Below are positions 9,424 through 17,423 of a DNA stretch of 63,939 bases, one piece after another. Both the position numbers and the translations under genes were made by a program. The notes beneath the pieces are model-generated. The model ran no database searches. It was not told where the DNA came from and was given only the letters and a program-made list of their open reading frames with translations. This stretch comes from UBA7328 sp002471345 (GTDB lineage: Bacteria > Bacteroidota > Bacteroidia > Chitinophagales > Saprospiraceae). Where the stretch lies: NCBI GenBank assembly GCA_964011275.1, contig CAXGOB010000022.1:1-63939 (forward strand), read 5' to 3'. The stretch's first letter is position 1. Every line of letters begins with the position of its first letter.

Positions 9424-9912
9424 ATGAAATATATTTTACTTCTCGTAGTAAGCCTTTTAGCAGTTCAGACAAACGCTCAAGAAATTATACCTACTAAAGG
9501 CAATCAAAATACTGATCTTGATATTCAAAGTCCAGAAGGTGGACCGATTATGACATTTGAGTCAATGGTAGTCGACTATGGCACAATCAAGCAAAATGCT
9601 GAGCCTCTTCGTAAGTTACAATTTACCAATACTGGAGATGCTCCACTTGTAATTCAGAACGCTAGAGGATCTTGTGGGTGTACTGTTCCAACCTGGCCTA
9701 AAAAACCAATTATGCCGGGAGAGACAAGTGAATTGGAAGTAAGGTATGCGACTCATAGACTGGGTCAATTCAGCAAAACCATAACTCTTACAACTAATGA
9801 AGTTGGAGCTGAACCACATGTTGTAAAAGTGCAAGGAAAAGTACTTAAACCAGAGGCTGAAGAATCAGTACCTGAAGGTGGTGGTTTGATCAAATCAGGT
9901 GGAGGAAAATAA
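9424..9912 (+). CDS. DUF1573 domain secreted protein
   Basis: A 162-residue exported protein. Residues 1-18 are a signal peptide (cleavage likely after TNA). Residues about 42-140 form one DUF1573 immunoglobulin-like (ASPM-SPD-2-Hydin type) domain with VVDYGTIKQNAEPLRKLQFT, the GSCGCTVPTWP cysteine pair and PGETSELEVRY. The tail is glycine-rich and ends GGGK. The family is very common in Bacteroidota and assumed to act in the periplasm or at the surface; no reaction is known. It has its own promoter candidate and a strong terminator, so it is probably monocistronic. Confidence 0.85.
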   Translation: MKYILLLVVSLLAVQTNAQEIIPTKGNQNTDLDIQSPEGGPIMTFESMVVDYGTIKQNAEPLRKLQFTNTGDAPLVIQNARGSCGCTVPTWPKKPIMPGETSELEVRYATHRLGQFSKTITLTTNEVGAEPHVVKVQGKVLKPEAEESVPEGGGLIKSGGGK

Positions 9913-9940
9913 TCTTTCCATAAAAATTATAAAGAGAAAG

Positions 9941-9970
9941 GCCAATCACTTACAGCGATTGGCTTTTTTT
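9941..9970 (+). terminator. Rho-independent terminator after the DUF1573 gene
   Basis: Perfect 7-bp stem GCCAATC (9941-9947) / GATTGGC (9957-9963) with a 9-base loop, followed by seven T (9964-9970). It starts 29 bases past the stop codon. Confidence 0.85.
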
Positions 9971-10071
9971 ATGCATATCTGGATCATCTCTGATTAATTC
10001 ATCCTTAAATCATAAACATTCAGCCTTTTACCTCAACACTACTAGAATGGCATAAAAATATCAATAGAAAG

Positions 10072-11061
10072 ATGCCATGGAAAGAGACCAAAGATCCTTA
10101 TAAAATTTGGGTCTCAGAGATAATTCTTCAACAGACAAGAGTGGCACAAGGAAAGGATTATTATTTAAGGTTTATAAATCAGTTTCCGGATATAGATTCA
10201 TTAGCGAGTGCTGAACAAACAGAAGTTCTAAAACAATGGGAAGGTCTAGGATATTACTCAAGGGCACGAAATCTTCAACAAGCAGCTCAAGACATAATTC
10301 ATAGGTTTAATGGAGTATTCCCAACAAAATATGATGATATAATTTCACTCAAAGGAATAGGCCCTTATTCTGCTGCTGCAATATCAAGTTTCGCGTTTGA
10401 ACAACCATATGCCGTTGTGGATGGCAATGTGCAAAGAGTATTATCAAGACATTTTGAAATTTTACTTGCAATTGATAGCACAGAAGGGAAAAAAAGGATA
10501 GCTCTATTAGCTCAAAAATTGCTTGATAAAAAACAGCCTGCTCAATTTAATCAAGCCATAATGGATTTTGGAGCTTTAATATGTACACCTAAAGCTCCAA
10601 AATGCGAGACATGTCCGCTATCCAAAAGTTGCCGAGCTTTAAAAAACAATATTGTCAAAGAAATTCCTTTCAAATCTAAAAAAGTCAAAAAAACTGATAG
10701 GTTTTACTATTTCTTTTTAATTCATAAAGAAGACCACATTGTTATACAAAGAAGACCAAATATAGGAATTTGGGCAGGTTTGCATGAACTACCAAATATT
10801 GAATCACATAGCGCGTTGTCACATGCTGAGATATTGAGTAAAATTAACTTTGAAGAAAAAAAATCCATTAAACTGATACATTCCATTCAACACAAATTGA
10901 CCCATCTCAATCTTAATATCACCCTATACCATTTAATCAACTCTTCTCAATATAAGTGCCATAAAAATCAGAGGTTGGAAAAAGTATCAGAACTATCTAC
11001 CTTTGCATTTCCAAAGCCTCTTAAAAATTTTTTGGATATCTTTTTTATGAATAATATTTGA
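10072..11061 (+). CDS. mutY: A/G-specific adenine glycosylase MutY (N-terminus probably upstream)
   Basis: Removes adenine mispaired with 8-oxoguanine. The catalytic Glu lies in SEIILQQTRV, the helix-hairpin-helix is LKGIGPYSAAAI, the catalytic Asp is in YAVVDGNVQRVLSR, and the 4Fe-4S ligands follow C-x6-C-x2-C-x5-C in the CTPKAPKCETCPLSKSC stretch. A NUDIX-like MutT/8-oxoG recognition domain fills the C-terminal third. The first ATG (10072) cuts inside the conserved N-terminal helix: the open frame continues upstream to 10009 and encodes LLEWHKNINRKMPW, as expected for MutY. No ATG, GTG or TTG occurs in that upstream part, so a rare start such as ATT at 10018 is likely. It heads the conserved mutY-ssb-gldE-gldD order. 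Confidence 0.93.
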   Translation: MPWKETKDPYKIWVSEIILQQTRVAQGKDYYLRFINQFPDIDSLASAEQTEVLKQWEGLGYYSRARNLQQAAQDIIHRFNGVFPTKYDDIISLKGIGPYSAAAISSFAFEQPYAVVDGNVQRVLSRHFEILLAIDSTEGKKRIALLAQKLLDKKQPAQFNQAIMDFGALICTPKAPKCETCPLSKSCRALKNNIVKEIPFKSKKVKKTDRFYYFFLIHKEDHIVIQRRPNIGIWAGLHELPNIESHSALSHAEILSKINFEEKKSIKLIHSIQHKLTHLNLNITLYHLINSSQYKCHKNQRLEKVSELSTFAFPKPLKNFLDIFFMNNI

Positions 11062-11098
11062 AACATATCTAAATTCAAATCAAAATATATAATTAATC

Positions 11099-11548
11099 AT
11101 GATCAATAAAGTCATTCTGGTAGGTAATCTTGGCAAAGATCCAGAAGTGCGCCATTTAGAAAGTGGTAGTGCTGTAGCTAGGTTTTCGGTTGCTACAAAT
11201 GAAAATTATCAGGATAGGAATGGTGAGTGGCAAACACAAACAGAGTGGCATAATATTGTCTGCTGGAGAGGCCTGGCAGAACGGGCTGAAAAAATGCTCA
11301 AAAAAGGTTCTCTTATCTATCTTGAAGGGAAACTAACCACCCGTAAATGGCAAGACAAAGATGGAAATGACAAGTATACCACAGAAATTGTAGCTCGAAC
11401 ATATAGATCAATGGAAAGAAGAGAAAATGCAATGAATGAAGGCACTTCTATTGGTTCTCTTTCTGGGGGAGAAAATGACTTTCCTACTGTAGAAAAATCT
11501 GTTTCTACACCAGCATCCCCTCCTCAAGATGATGATCTACCATTTTAG
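11099..11548 (+). CDS. ssb: Single-stranded DNA-binding protein
   Basis: A 149-residue protein with an N-terminal OB fold (about 1-108): the MINKVILVGNLGKDPEVRH start, the TEWHNIVCWRGLAERAEK core and YLEGKLTTRKW. A disordered tail follows and ends in DDDLPF, the acidic tip that recruits replication and repair partners. It binds ssDNA as a tetramer in replication, recombination and repair. It lies 37 bases after mutY and 46 bases before gldE, an order conserved in Bacteroidota. Confidence 0.95.
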   Translation: MINKVILVGNLGKDPEVRHLESGSAVARFSVATNENYQDRNGEWQTQTEWHNIVCWRGLAERAEKMLKKGSLIYLEGKLTTRKWQDKDGNDKYTTEIVARTYRSMERRENAMNEGTSIGSLSGGENDFPTVEKSVSTPASPPQDDDLPF

Positions 11549-11594
11549 TGATAAAATATGAATCTTACATTAGATTTTAACGAAACTCCGAACA

Positions 11595-12989
11595 TTGGAT
11601 CCTGACCCCTGGCAGTGCTTAAACCTAATTATATTCACTTCTCTAGGATTCTGGAATATTTCCATTGGGTTTTTTATTCTAGTGATTCTACTATTCCTAT
11701 CTGCAATGGTATCTGCATCTGAAGTTGCATTGTTTTCATTACAACCGAATGATCTTAAAAACCTAGAAGAAAATTATCAACAATCTTTCATCAAAATTGA
11801 AAAATTAAGAGAGCGACCAAAATACCTTCTTGCCACCATACTGATAAGCAATAATTTCATAAATATTGCAATAGTGATTTTGTCCTATTTTTTGTTAAGT
11901 AAGATATTCCCAGATAGTGTATATGAAAATTTTGCTAATAGGACTGTAAGTATTATAGGTGAAGGTTTTGGAAATGCGAATAAATGGGCTAGTATTTATA
12001 ACTTCTTCATTTCTACTGCAGGCATCACATTCATTTTGGTTCTTTTTGGAGAAGTGTCACCTAAGATCTATGCCAATCTGAATAACCTAAGACATAGCCG
12101 ACTAATGGCCTCTCCTCTAATCATTTTAGAAAAAATATATAGACCTATAAGCACCTTACTTGTAGAATGGAGTTCTGGAGTAGAAGGTAGAATTTATGAA
12201 AGAAGGCTTAATATTACGGGCAAACCTACAGACAAAAAGGAAATCGATGCGGCCATAGAATTAGCCGTAAGTGATGAGGATACAGAAGAGATAGATATGC
12301 TCAAGGGCATAATAAACTTTGGAGATGTATCAGCTAAGCAGATTATGAAAAGTAGAGTCGATGTAGTAGCATTAGACATTTCTTCTGACTTCTCTCAAGT
12401 ACTAAAAGTTGTGAGGGATTCAGGTTTTTCTAGGATTCCAATTTATGAAGAGGACTTTGACACAATTAAAGGGTTGTTGTATGTCAAAGATTTATTGGGC
12501 TATACCGATGAAAAACACAATTTTGAGTGGACAAAATTGATCAGAAACAATGTCTTGTATGTCCCAGAATCCAAGAAAATTTATGATTTATTGAGAGAGT
12601 TTCAAGCGAAACGAACCCATATTGGAATTGTAGTAGATGAATATGGAGGCAGTGAAGGACTTGTAACACTTGAAGACATCATGGAAGAAGTAATTGGTGA
12701 TATCAAAGATGAATTTGATCAAGAAGAAGAAGTAATTTATACTAAAATAGATAGCCACAACTATATTTTTGAAGGAAAGACTTTGCTTAATGATGTTATA
12801 AGATTATTAGATTTAGACAATGATATTTTTGATGATGTCAAAGGCTCTGCAGATTCATTAGCTGGTCTAATTATCGAATTGACAGGCACTATGCCTTCTA
12901 GAGATAAAGAAATAAAGTATAAGCAACTTCAATTTAAAATTGTATCAGTAAGTAAAAGGAGAATTGAAAAGATCAATATTCATCTTTAG
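11595..12989 (+). CDS. gldE: Gliding motility-associated protein GldE (CNNM/CorC-type)
   Basis: A 464-residue membrane protein of the hemolysin C/CorC (CNNM-CBS) family. Hydrophobic helices at about 20-42, 75-98 and 135-160 form the DUF21/CNNM domain, which includes MVSASEVALFSL. Two CBS domains follow at about 215-335 (SGFSRIPIYEEDFDTIKGLL; EYGGSEGLVTLEDIMEEVIG), then a CorC_HlyC domain to the end. The position between ssb and gldD identifies it as GldE, linked to the gliding/type IX machinery. It appears to start with TTG at 11595, giving the MDPDP opening I expect for this family; no better ATG is nearby. It overlaps gldD by 26 bases. Confidence 0.9.
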   Translation: MDPDPWQCLNLIIFTSLGFWNISIGFFILVILLFLSAMVSASEVALFSLQPNDLKNLEENYQQSFIKIEKLRERPKYLLATILISNNFINIAIVILSYFLLSKIFPDSVYENFANRTVSIIGEGFGNANKWASIYNFFISTAGITFILVLFGEVSPKIYANLNNLRHSRLMASPLIILEKIYRPISTLLVEWSSGVEGRIYERRLNITGKPTDKKEIDAAIELAVSDEDTEEIDMLKGIINFGDVSAKQIMKSRVDVVALDISSDFSQVLKVVRDSGFSRIPIYEEDFDTIKGLLYVKDLLGYTDEKHNFEWTKLIRNNVLYVPESKKIYDLLREFQAKRTHIGIVVDEYGGSEGLVTLEDIMEEVIGDIKDEFDQEEEVIYTKIDSHNYIFEGKTLLNDVIRLLDLDNDIFDDVKGSADSLAGLIIELTGTMPSRDKEIKYKQLQFKIVSVSKRRIEKINIHL

Positions 12990-13560
12990 TATAACTACTC
13001 TATTTATTTTCTTCTCATGTGAAGGTGAAAGGGCGAGCACTCCTAGGCCACATTCATATCCGAGAATTGAATTTTCTGATAGAACCTATAGCCAGTTCGA
13101 AGAAAACTATTGCCCTTTTACATTTGAATATCCCGAGCGTAGCACCATTAATAGAAAAAAGTTTTTCTATAATGATGATCCAATTCACAACTGCTGGTTT
13201 AACTTAAGTCTCAATGATTTAAATGCTACGCTTTACTTCACTTATCAGTCAATTGACAATAGTAGTGAATATGAAAAATTGGTAGATGATGCATTCACAA
13301 TGGTGAGCAAGCACAATACTAAAGCCAATAGCCGCGAAGAATCTAGAGTGGGCAATAGTGATGGGTTGGAAGGAATATTATTTGAAATAGGTGGTCCTGT
13401 TGCATCACCTTTACAATTCTATCTTTCAGACGGAAAGAGCCATTTTATGAGAGCCTCGTTGTACTATAATCAAAGTTCTGCAAGTGATTCATTGCAAATT
13501 GTTACTGACTATATCAAAGAAGATATTCTCCATTTGATAGGAACAAGTTCTTTTTTATAA
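12964..13560 (+). CDS. gldD: Gliding motility lipoprotein GldD
   Basis: A 198-residue lipoprotein. The signal peptide ends in a lipobox (LFIFFSC, lipidated Cys19). The mature part has the GldD pattern: RPHSYPRIEF, CPFTFEYP, HNCWFNLSLNDLNATLYFTY and SPLQFYLSDGKSHFMRASLYY. GldD is required for gliding and chitin use in Flavobacterium and is tied to the type IX secretion/gliding apparatus. The start is TTG at 12964, inside the end of gldE (26-base overlap), so the two are likely translationally coupled. No ATG would keep the signal peptide. Confidence 0.9.
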   Translation: MKRSIFIFSITTLFIFFSCEGERASTPRPHSYPRIEFSDRTYSQFEENYCPFTFEYPERSTINRKKFFYNDDPIHNCWFNLSLNDLNATLYFTYQSIDNSSEYEKLVDDAFTMVSKHNTKANSREESRVGNSDGLEGILFEIGGPVASPLQFYLSDGKSHFMRASLYYNQSSASDSLQIVTDYIKEDILHLIGTSSFL

Positions 13561-13598
13561 TTGTGTTCCCAATTTTAAGTTTTCATTAAAACTTCTTA

Positions 13599-13614
13599 TA
13601 CGAACATATTCGTA
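13599..13614. promoter_or_regulatory. Inverted repeat TACGAA-N4-TTCGTA upstream of PDZ gene
   Basis: Two perfect 6-bp arms (13599-13604 and 13609-13614) lie 25 bases before the ATG at 13640. The right arm runs into TAGATTCG, one base from a TAnnTTTG -7 element, so the repeat overlaps the likely promoter and could be an operator. Regulator unknown. Confidence 0.3.
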
Positions 13615-13639
13615 GATTCGACAAAGCAAAAAACAATAA

Positions 13640-14500
13640 ATGAAACAAATACTAATTCTAATCCTCCTTCTCAGCACAGTTGTACTGACTGCTCAGAATG
13701 AAGAGAAAAAGGTTATTAAAAAGGAAAAGGTCGTCACAGTAAAAGTGGATGGCACAAGTGATGATGAAAAATCAGTTACTGTAAATGTGAACGAAGATGA
13801 TGGAGTTAGAATAGTAACGGTAAAAACCATGGAAGATGGAAAAGAAAAAGTTATGGAATGGAAGGATAAAGGTAAAATTCCTGCTGAGATTCAGAAGCAA
13901 CTGAAAGAAGATAACATAGATATCGAAATGCTAGACGGAGGTCGTGATGTGTTCATTGGAGATGGTCATCATGTCGATAAAAGAATAATTGTAATAGATG
14001 ATGATGGAGGCGAAACTATAGAAATGGAATGGGACGGTGATGGAGAAATGCCAGCAAAAATGAAAAAGATGATGAAAGATCATGACATTGATCTTCATTC
14101 TATAAAAAAAGGTGCTAAGGGAAAAAAGATGAAGATGCGAATGCATAAGATGGATAGAGAGCACAATGGCCCTCATCAACTTCATATGAAGAGAGGAAAA
14201 AACATGTGGGTTGCAAAAGAAGAAATGAACAAAACTTACATTGGCGCACAGATCGGTACTGCAGACAGTGGCACTGAAGTTTTAGATGTGATGGTCGATA
14301 GTCCAGCTCACAAAGCAGGCCTTAAAAGAGGAGATATAATAACTGAAATCAATGGAGCGAATACCAAAAGTGTGGATGATATGATGAAATTATTGTCACT
14401 TTTTGATGTGAATGACACAGTAGAGGTTACTTATAAAAGAGATGGAAAATCAAAATCTACCAAAGTAAAATTAGCCGAAAGACCTGAGGCGCATAGATAG
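13640..14500 (+). CDS. Secreted PDZ-domain protein with duplicated N-terminal module
   Basis: A 286-residue exported protein. Residues 1-18 are a signal peptide ending in LTA. A motif of about 40 residues occurs twice, at about 57-97 (KVMEWKDKGKIPAEIQKQLK) and 115-154 (IEMEWDGDGEMPAKMKKMMK). Residues about 155-190 are rich in Lys, Met and His. Residues about 200-280 are a PDZ domain (YIGAQIG, then SPAHKAGLKRGDIITEING). There is no protease domain, so it probably acts as a binding or scaffold protein in the periplasm. Similar signal/charged-repeat/PDZ proteins occur in Bacteroidota; function unknown. A terminator follows at once. Confidence 0.75.
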   Translation: MKQILILILLLSTVVLTAQNEEKKVIKKEKVVTVKVDGTSDDEKSVTVNVNEDDGVRIVTVKTMEDGKEKVMEWKDKGKIPAEIQKQLKEDNIDIEMLDGGRDVFIGDGHHVDKRIIVIDDDGGETIEMEWDGDGEMPAKMKKMMKDHDIDLHSIKKGAKGKKMKMRMHKMDREHNGPHQLHMKRGKNMWVAKEEMNKTYIGAQIGTADSGTEVLDVMVDSPAHKAGLKRGDIITEINGANTKSVDDMMKLLSLFDVNDTVEVTYKRDGKSKSTKVKLAERPEAHR

Positions 14501-14524
14501 TCAGAATAATTATAAAAATTATAG

Positions 14525-14556
14525 ATGGTCCGTTGGTGATAATCAGCGGACCATTT
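14525..14556. terminator. Bidirectional terminator between PDZ gene and nadE
   Basis: A 10-bp stem TGGTCCGTTG (14526-14535) / CAGCGGACCA (14544-14553), with one G-T pair, is followed by five T on the plus strand. It lies between convergent genes. Confidence 0.75.
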
Positions 14557-14559
14557 TTA

Positions 14560-16197
14560 TTAGCTCAAATACTTGCCCACAATTGGCATTCTTCTACCCA
14601 TCCCGAAAGCCTTTGAAGACACTCTTAAAGTAGGTGAAGTCTGAAATCTTTTGAATTCATTTATATTGACAAGGCGTAATACTCTCTTTACTAAGACAGC
14701 CTCAAAACCTAGGTCTATAATTTCCTGAGGGCCCTTCTTATTTTCAATATACTCAAATAATATTTGATCCAAAATATCATATTCTGGAAGACTATCTGAA
14801 TCTTTTTGATTGGGACGAAGTTCCGCAGATGGTGGTTTTACTATTGTATTTATAGGAATAATTTCTTTGCCTTTATTCATATGTCGAGCCAATGAAAATA
14901 CTTGAGTTTTATATACATCTCCAATTACAGAAAGGCCTCCACACATATCACCATATAAGGTGCCATAACCTACAGCCGCTTCACTCTTATTTGAAGTGTT
15001 GAGCACAATATTTCCAAATTTATTACTCATCGCCATCAACAATACTCCTCTAGCCCTTGCTTGTAAATTTTCTTCTGCAACATTAAAGGGTAGGTCACCA
15101 AAAATAGAATCTAGTTCTCTCTTGAATGACTTGTAAATGCCCTCTATTTTGATAATGTCATACTGTATTCCTAGATTTTCAGCTAACTCTACAGCATCGT
15201 TAATAGAATGTTCTGAAGAAAACTGAGATGGCATTAGTAATACTCGCACATTGCCCGCACCAAGAGCCTGAGCAGCTACAACTGTTGTCACCGCACTATC
15301 TATACCTCCGGATAATCCAATGATGGCTTTTTTAAGGCCTAATTTTTCAAAATAGTCCTTTACTCCTAGTATCAGTGCCTGATAAATTTCTCCAATATCA
15401 TCCTTTACCTGTTCTTTGGTATCAGCACAAGTTGTTACACTATCTAGGTCATAGACCCTCATTTCTTCTTGGAAATATGGCAATTCATCTACAATGACAC
15501 CGTCTTGATTAATAACCACAGACCCACCATCAAAAATAAGCTCGGTCTGCGCACCAACATTATTGTTGTAGAAAATAGGCTTTTTGTACCTCTCCACATT
15601 CGCTTTAAGAACATCTAATCGCTCTTCTGCATGATTATAACTAAAAGGAGAAGCAGATATATTTATCACAAAATCAGGGTCTTCTTTGATCAATATATCC
15701 AATGGACTGATAGTATATAGAGGGTTGTCATTCCCTACATTCCAAATGTCCTCACATATAGTTAGAGCTATCTTTTTTCCTTTAAAGTCAAAACAAGAGA
15801 AATGATTTGAAGGCTCAAAATATCGGTATTCATCGAATACATCGTAAGTAGGAAGCAAACCCTTATTCTGTTTAAAATATACTTTCCCTTTATATAATAC
15901 ATAGGCTGAGTTATATAAGTCTTTTCCCTCTATCACTGGGTTTCTACTTGGGCATCCTACCACAATGGCTACATTTTGTGATGCCTTTTGCAATCTCTTT
16001 AGTCCAGATTCACATTCATCTATGAAATCATCAAATTCTAAAAAATCCCTAGGTGGATAGCCAGATATAGCTAATTCTCCAAAGCTAATAATATCTGCCC
16101 CTTGATCCTCTGCCCATTTAATTGCATCAAGCATCTTCCCTACATTTCCATTGAAATTACCGATATGATAGTTGAGTTGAGCTATGGCTATTCGCAT
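14560..16197 (-). CDS. nadE: Glutamine-dependent NAD+ synthase
   Basis: A 545-residue two-domain enzyme. The N-terminal nitrilase-type glutaminase (about 1-245) has Glu41 (SFGELAISGYPPRDFL), Lys112 and Cys148 (ALTICEDIWN). The C-terminal synthetase (about 270-545) has the ATP pyrophosphatase loop IGLSGGIDSAVTT and the downstream LNTSNKSEAAVGYGTLYGD motif. It amidates nicotinic acid adenine dinucleotide with ammonia from glutamine, the last step of NAD synthesis. nadC of the same pathway lies at 20.5 kb but not in one operon. Start at ATG 16197. Confidence 0.95.
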   Translation of the reverse strand: MRIAIAQLNYHIGNFNGNVGKMLDAIKWAEDQGADIISFGELAISGYPPRDFLEFDDFIDECESGLKRLQKASQNVAIVVGCPSRNPVIEGKDLYNSAYVLYKGKVYFKQNKGLLPTYDVFDEYRYFEPSNHFSCFDFKGKKIALTICEDIWNVGNDNPLYTISPLDILIKEDPDFVINISASPFSYNHAEERLDVLKANVERYKKPIFYNNNVGAQTELIFDGGSVVINQDGVIVDELPYFQEEMRVYDLDSVTTCADTKEQVKDDIGEIYQALILGVKDYFEKLGLKKAIIGLSGGIDSAVTTVVAAQALGAGNVRVLLMPSQFSSEHSINDAVELAENLGIQYDIIKIEGIYKSFKRELDSIFGDLPFNVAEENLQARARGVLLMAMSNKFGNIVLNTSNKSEAAVGYGTLYGDMCGGLSVIGDVYKTQVFSLARHMNKGKEIIPINTIVKPPSAELRPNQKDSDSLPEYDILDQILFEYIENKKGPQEIIDLGFEAVLVKRVLRLVNINEFKRFQTSPTLRVSSKAFGMGRRMPIVGKYLS

Positions 16198-16267
16198 ATG
16201 ACAAATTTGATATTCCGAAGATAGAACCGACCAAGCAAATGAATGTTCTATTTGATGATGAATATAT

Positions 16268-16275
16268 TATGTTTG
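16268..16275 (+). promoter_or_regulatory. Candidate -7 element (TATGTTTG) for dnaX
   Basis: TATGTTTG matches TAnnTTTG and lies 20 bases before the dnaX ATG. A TTTG occurs upstream at 16251 with 13 bases between, shorter than usual, so only the -7 part is convincing. Confidence 0.35.
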
Positions 16276-16295
16276 TTATTGTAATACATTTTTAG

Positions 16296-17423
16296 ATGAG
16301 CTTTATAGTATCAGCACGTAAATATCGACCTCAAAAATTTGAAGATGTCTTAGGACAAGAGCATGTCACTGCCACACTGAAGAATGCACTTACTTCTGAT
16401 AAACTGGCACATGCATTTTTGTTTTGTGGTCCTCGAGGTGTAGGAAAAACAACTTGTGCTCGGATTCTCGCTAAAGTCATCAATATGGATGACCCAATAG
16501 CATCTCTTAAAGACGGGTCATATGCCGATCATGATCTAGATATATCCATGAATATCTTTGAGCAAGATGGTGCATCTAATAATTCTGTAGAAAATATAAG
16601 AGCTCTAATTGATCAAGTTAGAGTACCTCCTCAGCAAGGAAAATATAAAATCTTCATTATAGATGAGGTACATATGCTTTCACAAGCTGCTTTCAATGCG
16701 TTCTTAAAAACATTAGAGGAGCCTCCTCCATACGCTATCTTCATATTAGCAACAACTGAGAAACATAAGATCTTACCTACAATATTATCAAGGTGTCAAA
16801 TCTATGATTTCAAAAGGATTCAGCCCAAGGCAATGGTTAGTCTTCTGAAGGACATAGCCTCTAAAGAAGGAATAACAGCTGATGAAGAGGCTCTTTTTCT
16901 CATCGCAGAAAAAGCCGATGGTGCAATGAGAGATGCCCTTTCTATTTTTGACAGAATATCTAGTGCATCCGAAAACAAAATAAACTATGATCAAGTCGTA
17001 AAGAATCTCAATATTCTTGATTATGATTACTTTTTTAGATCCTTAGATCTCATTTTAACTCAAGATCATACTGGTCTTATTTTGTTATTTGATGAAATTC
17101 TAAAAAAGGGATTCGAAGGCGACCTTTTTGTTAATGGCTTAGCAAAGCATCTTAGAAACATTCTCTATTTCAAAAATAAGAGTTCAGAGCATATTTTAGA
17201 AATAAGTAGCTCACTTAAAGAGAAGTATGCATTACAATCCCAAAATATCTCTTTGGCTAATCTCCTCACCTTTTTAAATCTGACAAACCAAACGGATATT
17301 GAATATCCAAAAGCCAAAGATAAAAGGCTACATATTGAAATAAATCTTCTCAAAATGTGCTATGCTAATACAGAGGTACAAGAGCTTCCATTGAAAAAAA
17401 AACTCTTGACTCCAGCGGCATAA
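16296..17423 (+). CDS. dnaX: DNA polymerase III gamma/tau subunit DnaX, zero-frame (gamma-like) product
   Basis: The clamp-loader ATPase. Residues 1-375 in the starting frame include Walker A GPRGVGKTT (45-53), Walker B IIDEVHML (121-128), the TLEEPPPYAIFILATTE segment and the SRC sensor. The frame ends at TAA 17421-17423, right after LPLKKKLLTPAA. That stop follows nine A (17394-17402); shifting -1 there leads into a long open frame with the tau C-terminus. Full-length tau would be about 635 residues (369 + 266). The usual four-cysteine zinc module between Walker A and Walker B is missing (no Cys at 62-88). A programmed frameshift or transcriptional slippage is likely; a real mutation or sequencing error in the homopolymer is the alternative. 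Confidence 0.92.
   Translation: MSFIVSARKYRPQKFEDVLGQEHVTATLKNALTSDKLAHAFLFCGPRGVGKTTCARILAKVINMDDPIASLKDGSYADHDLDISMNIFEQDGASNNSVENIRALIDQVRVPPQQGKYKIFIIDEVHMLSQAAFNAFLKTLEEPPPYAIFILATTEKHKILPTILSRCQIYDFKRIQPKAMVSLLKDIASKEGITADEEALFLIAEKADGAMRDALSIFDRISSASENKINYDQVVKNLNILDYDYFFRSLDLILTQDHTGLILLFDEILKKGFEGDLFVNGLAKHLRNILYFKNKSSEHILEISSSLKEKYALQSQNISLANLLTFLNLTNQTDIEYPKAKDKRLHIEINLLKMCYANTEVQELPLKKKLLTPAA
17393..17423 (+). other. Putative slippage site in dnaX (A9 run and gamma stop)
   Basis: Nine consecutive A (17394-17402), read AAA AAA AAA in the zero frame, then CTC TTG ACT CCA GCG GCA TAA. Slipping back one base gives ACT CTT GAC and an open frame up to 18202. A weak hairpin can be drawn just downstream (CTTG near 17404 with CAAG near 17438, plus TCC/GGA). 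Poly-A dnaX slippage is known from E. coli (ribosomal) and Thermus thermophilus (transcriptional). Confidence 0.65.
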
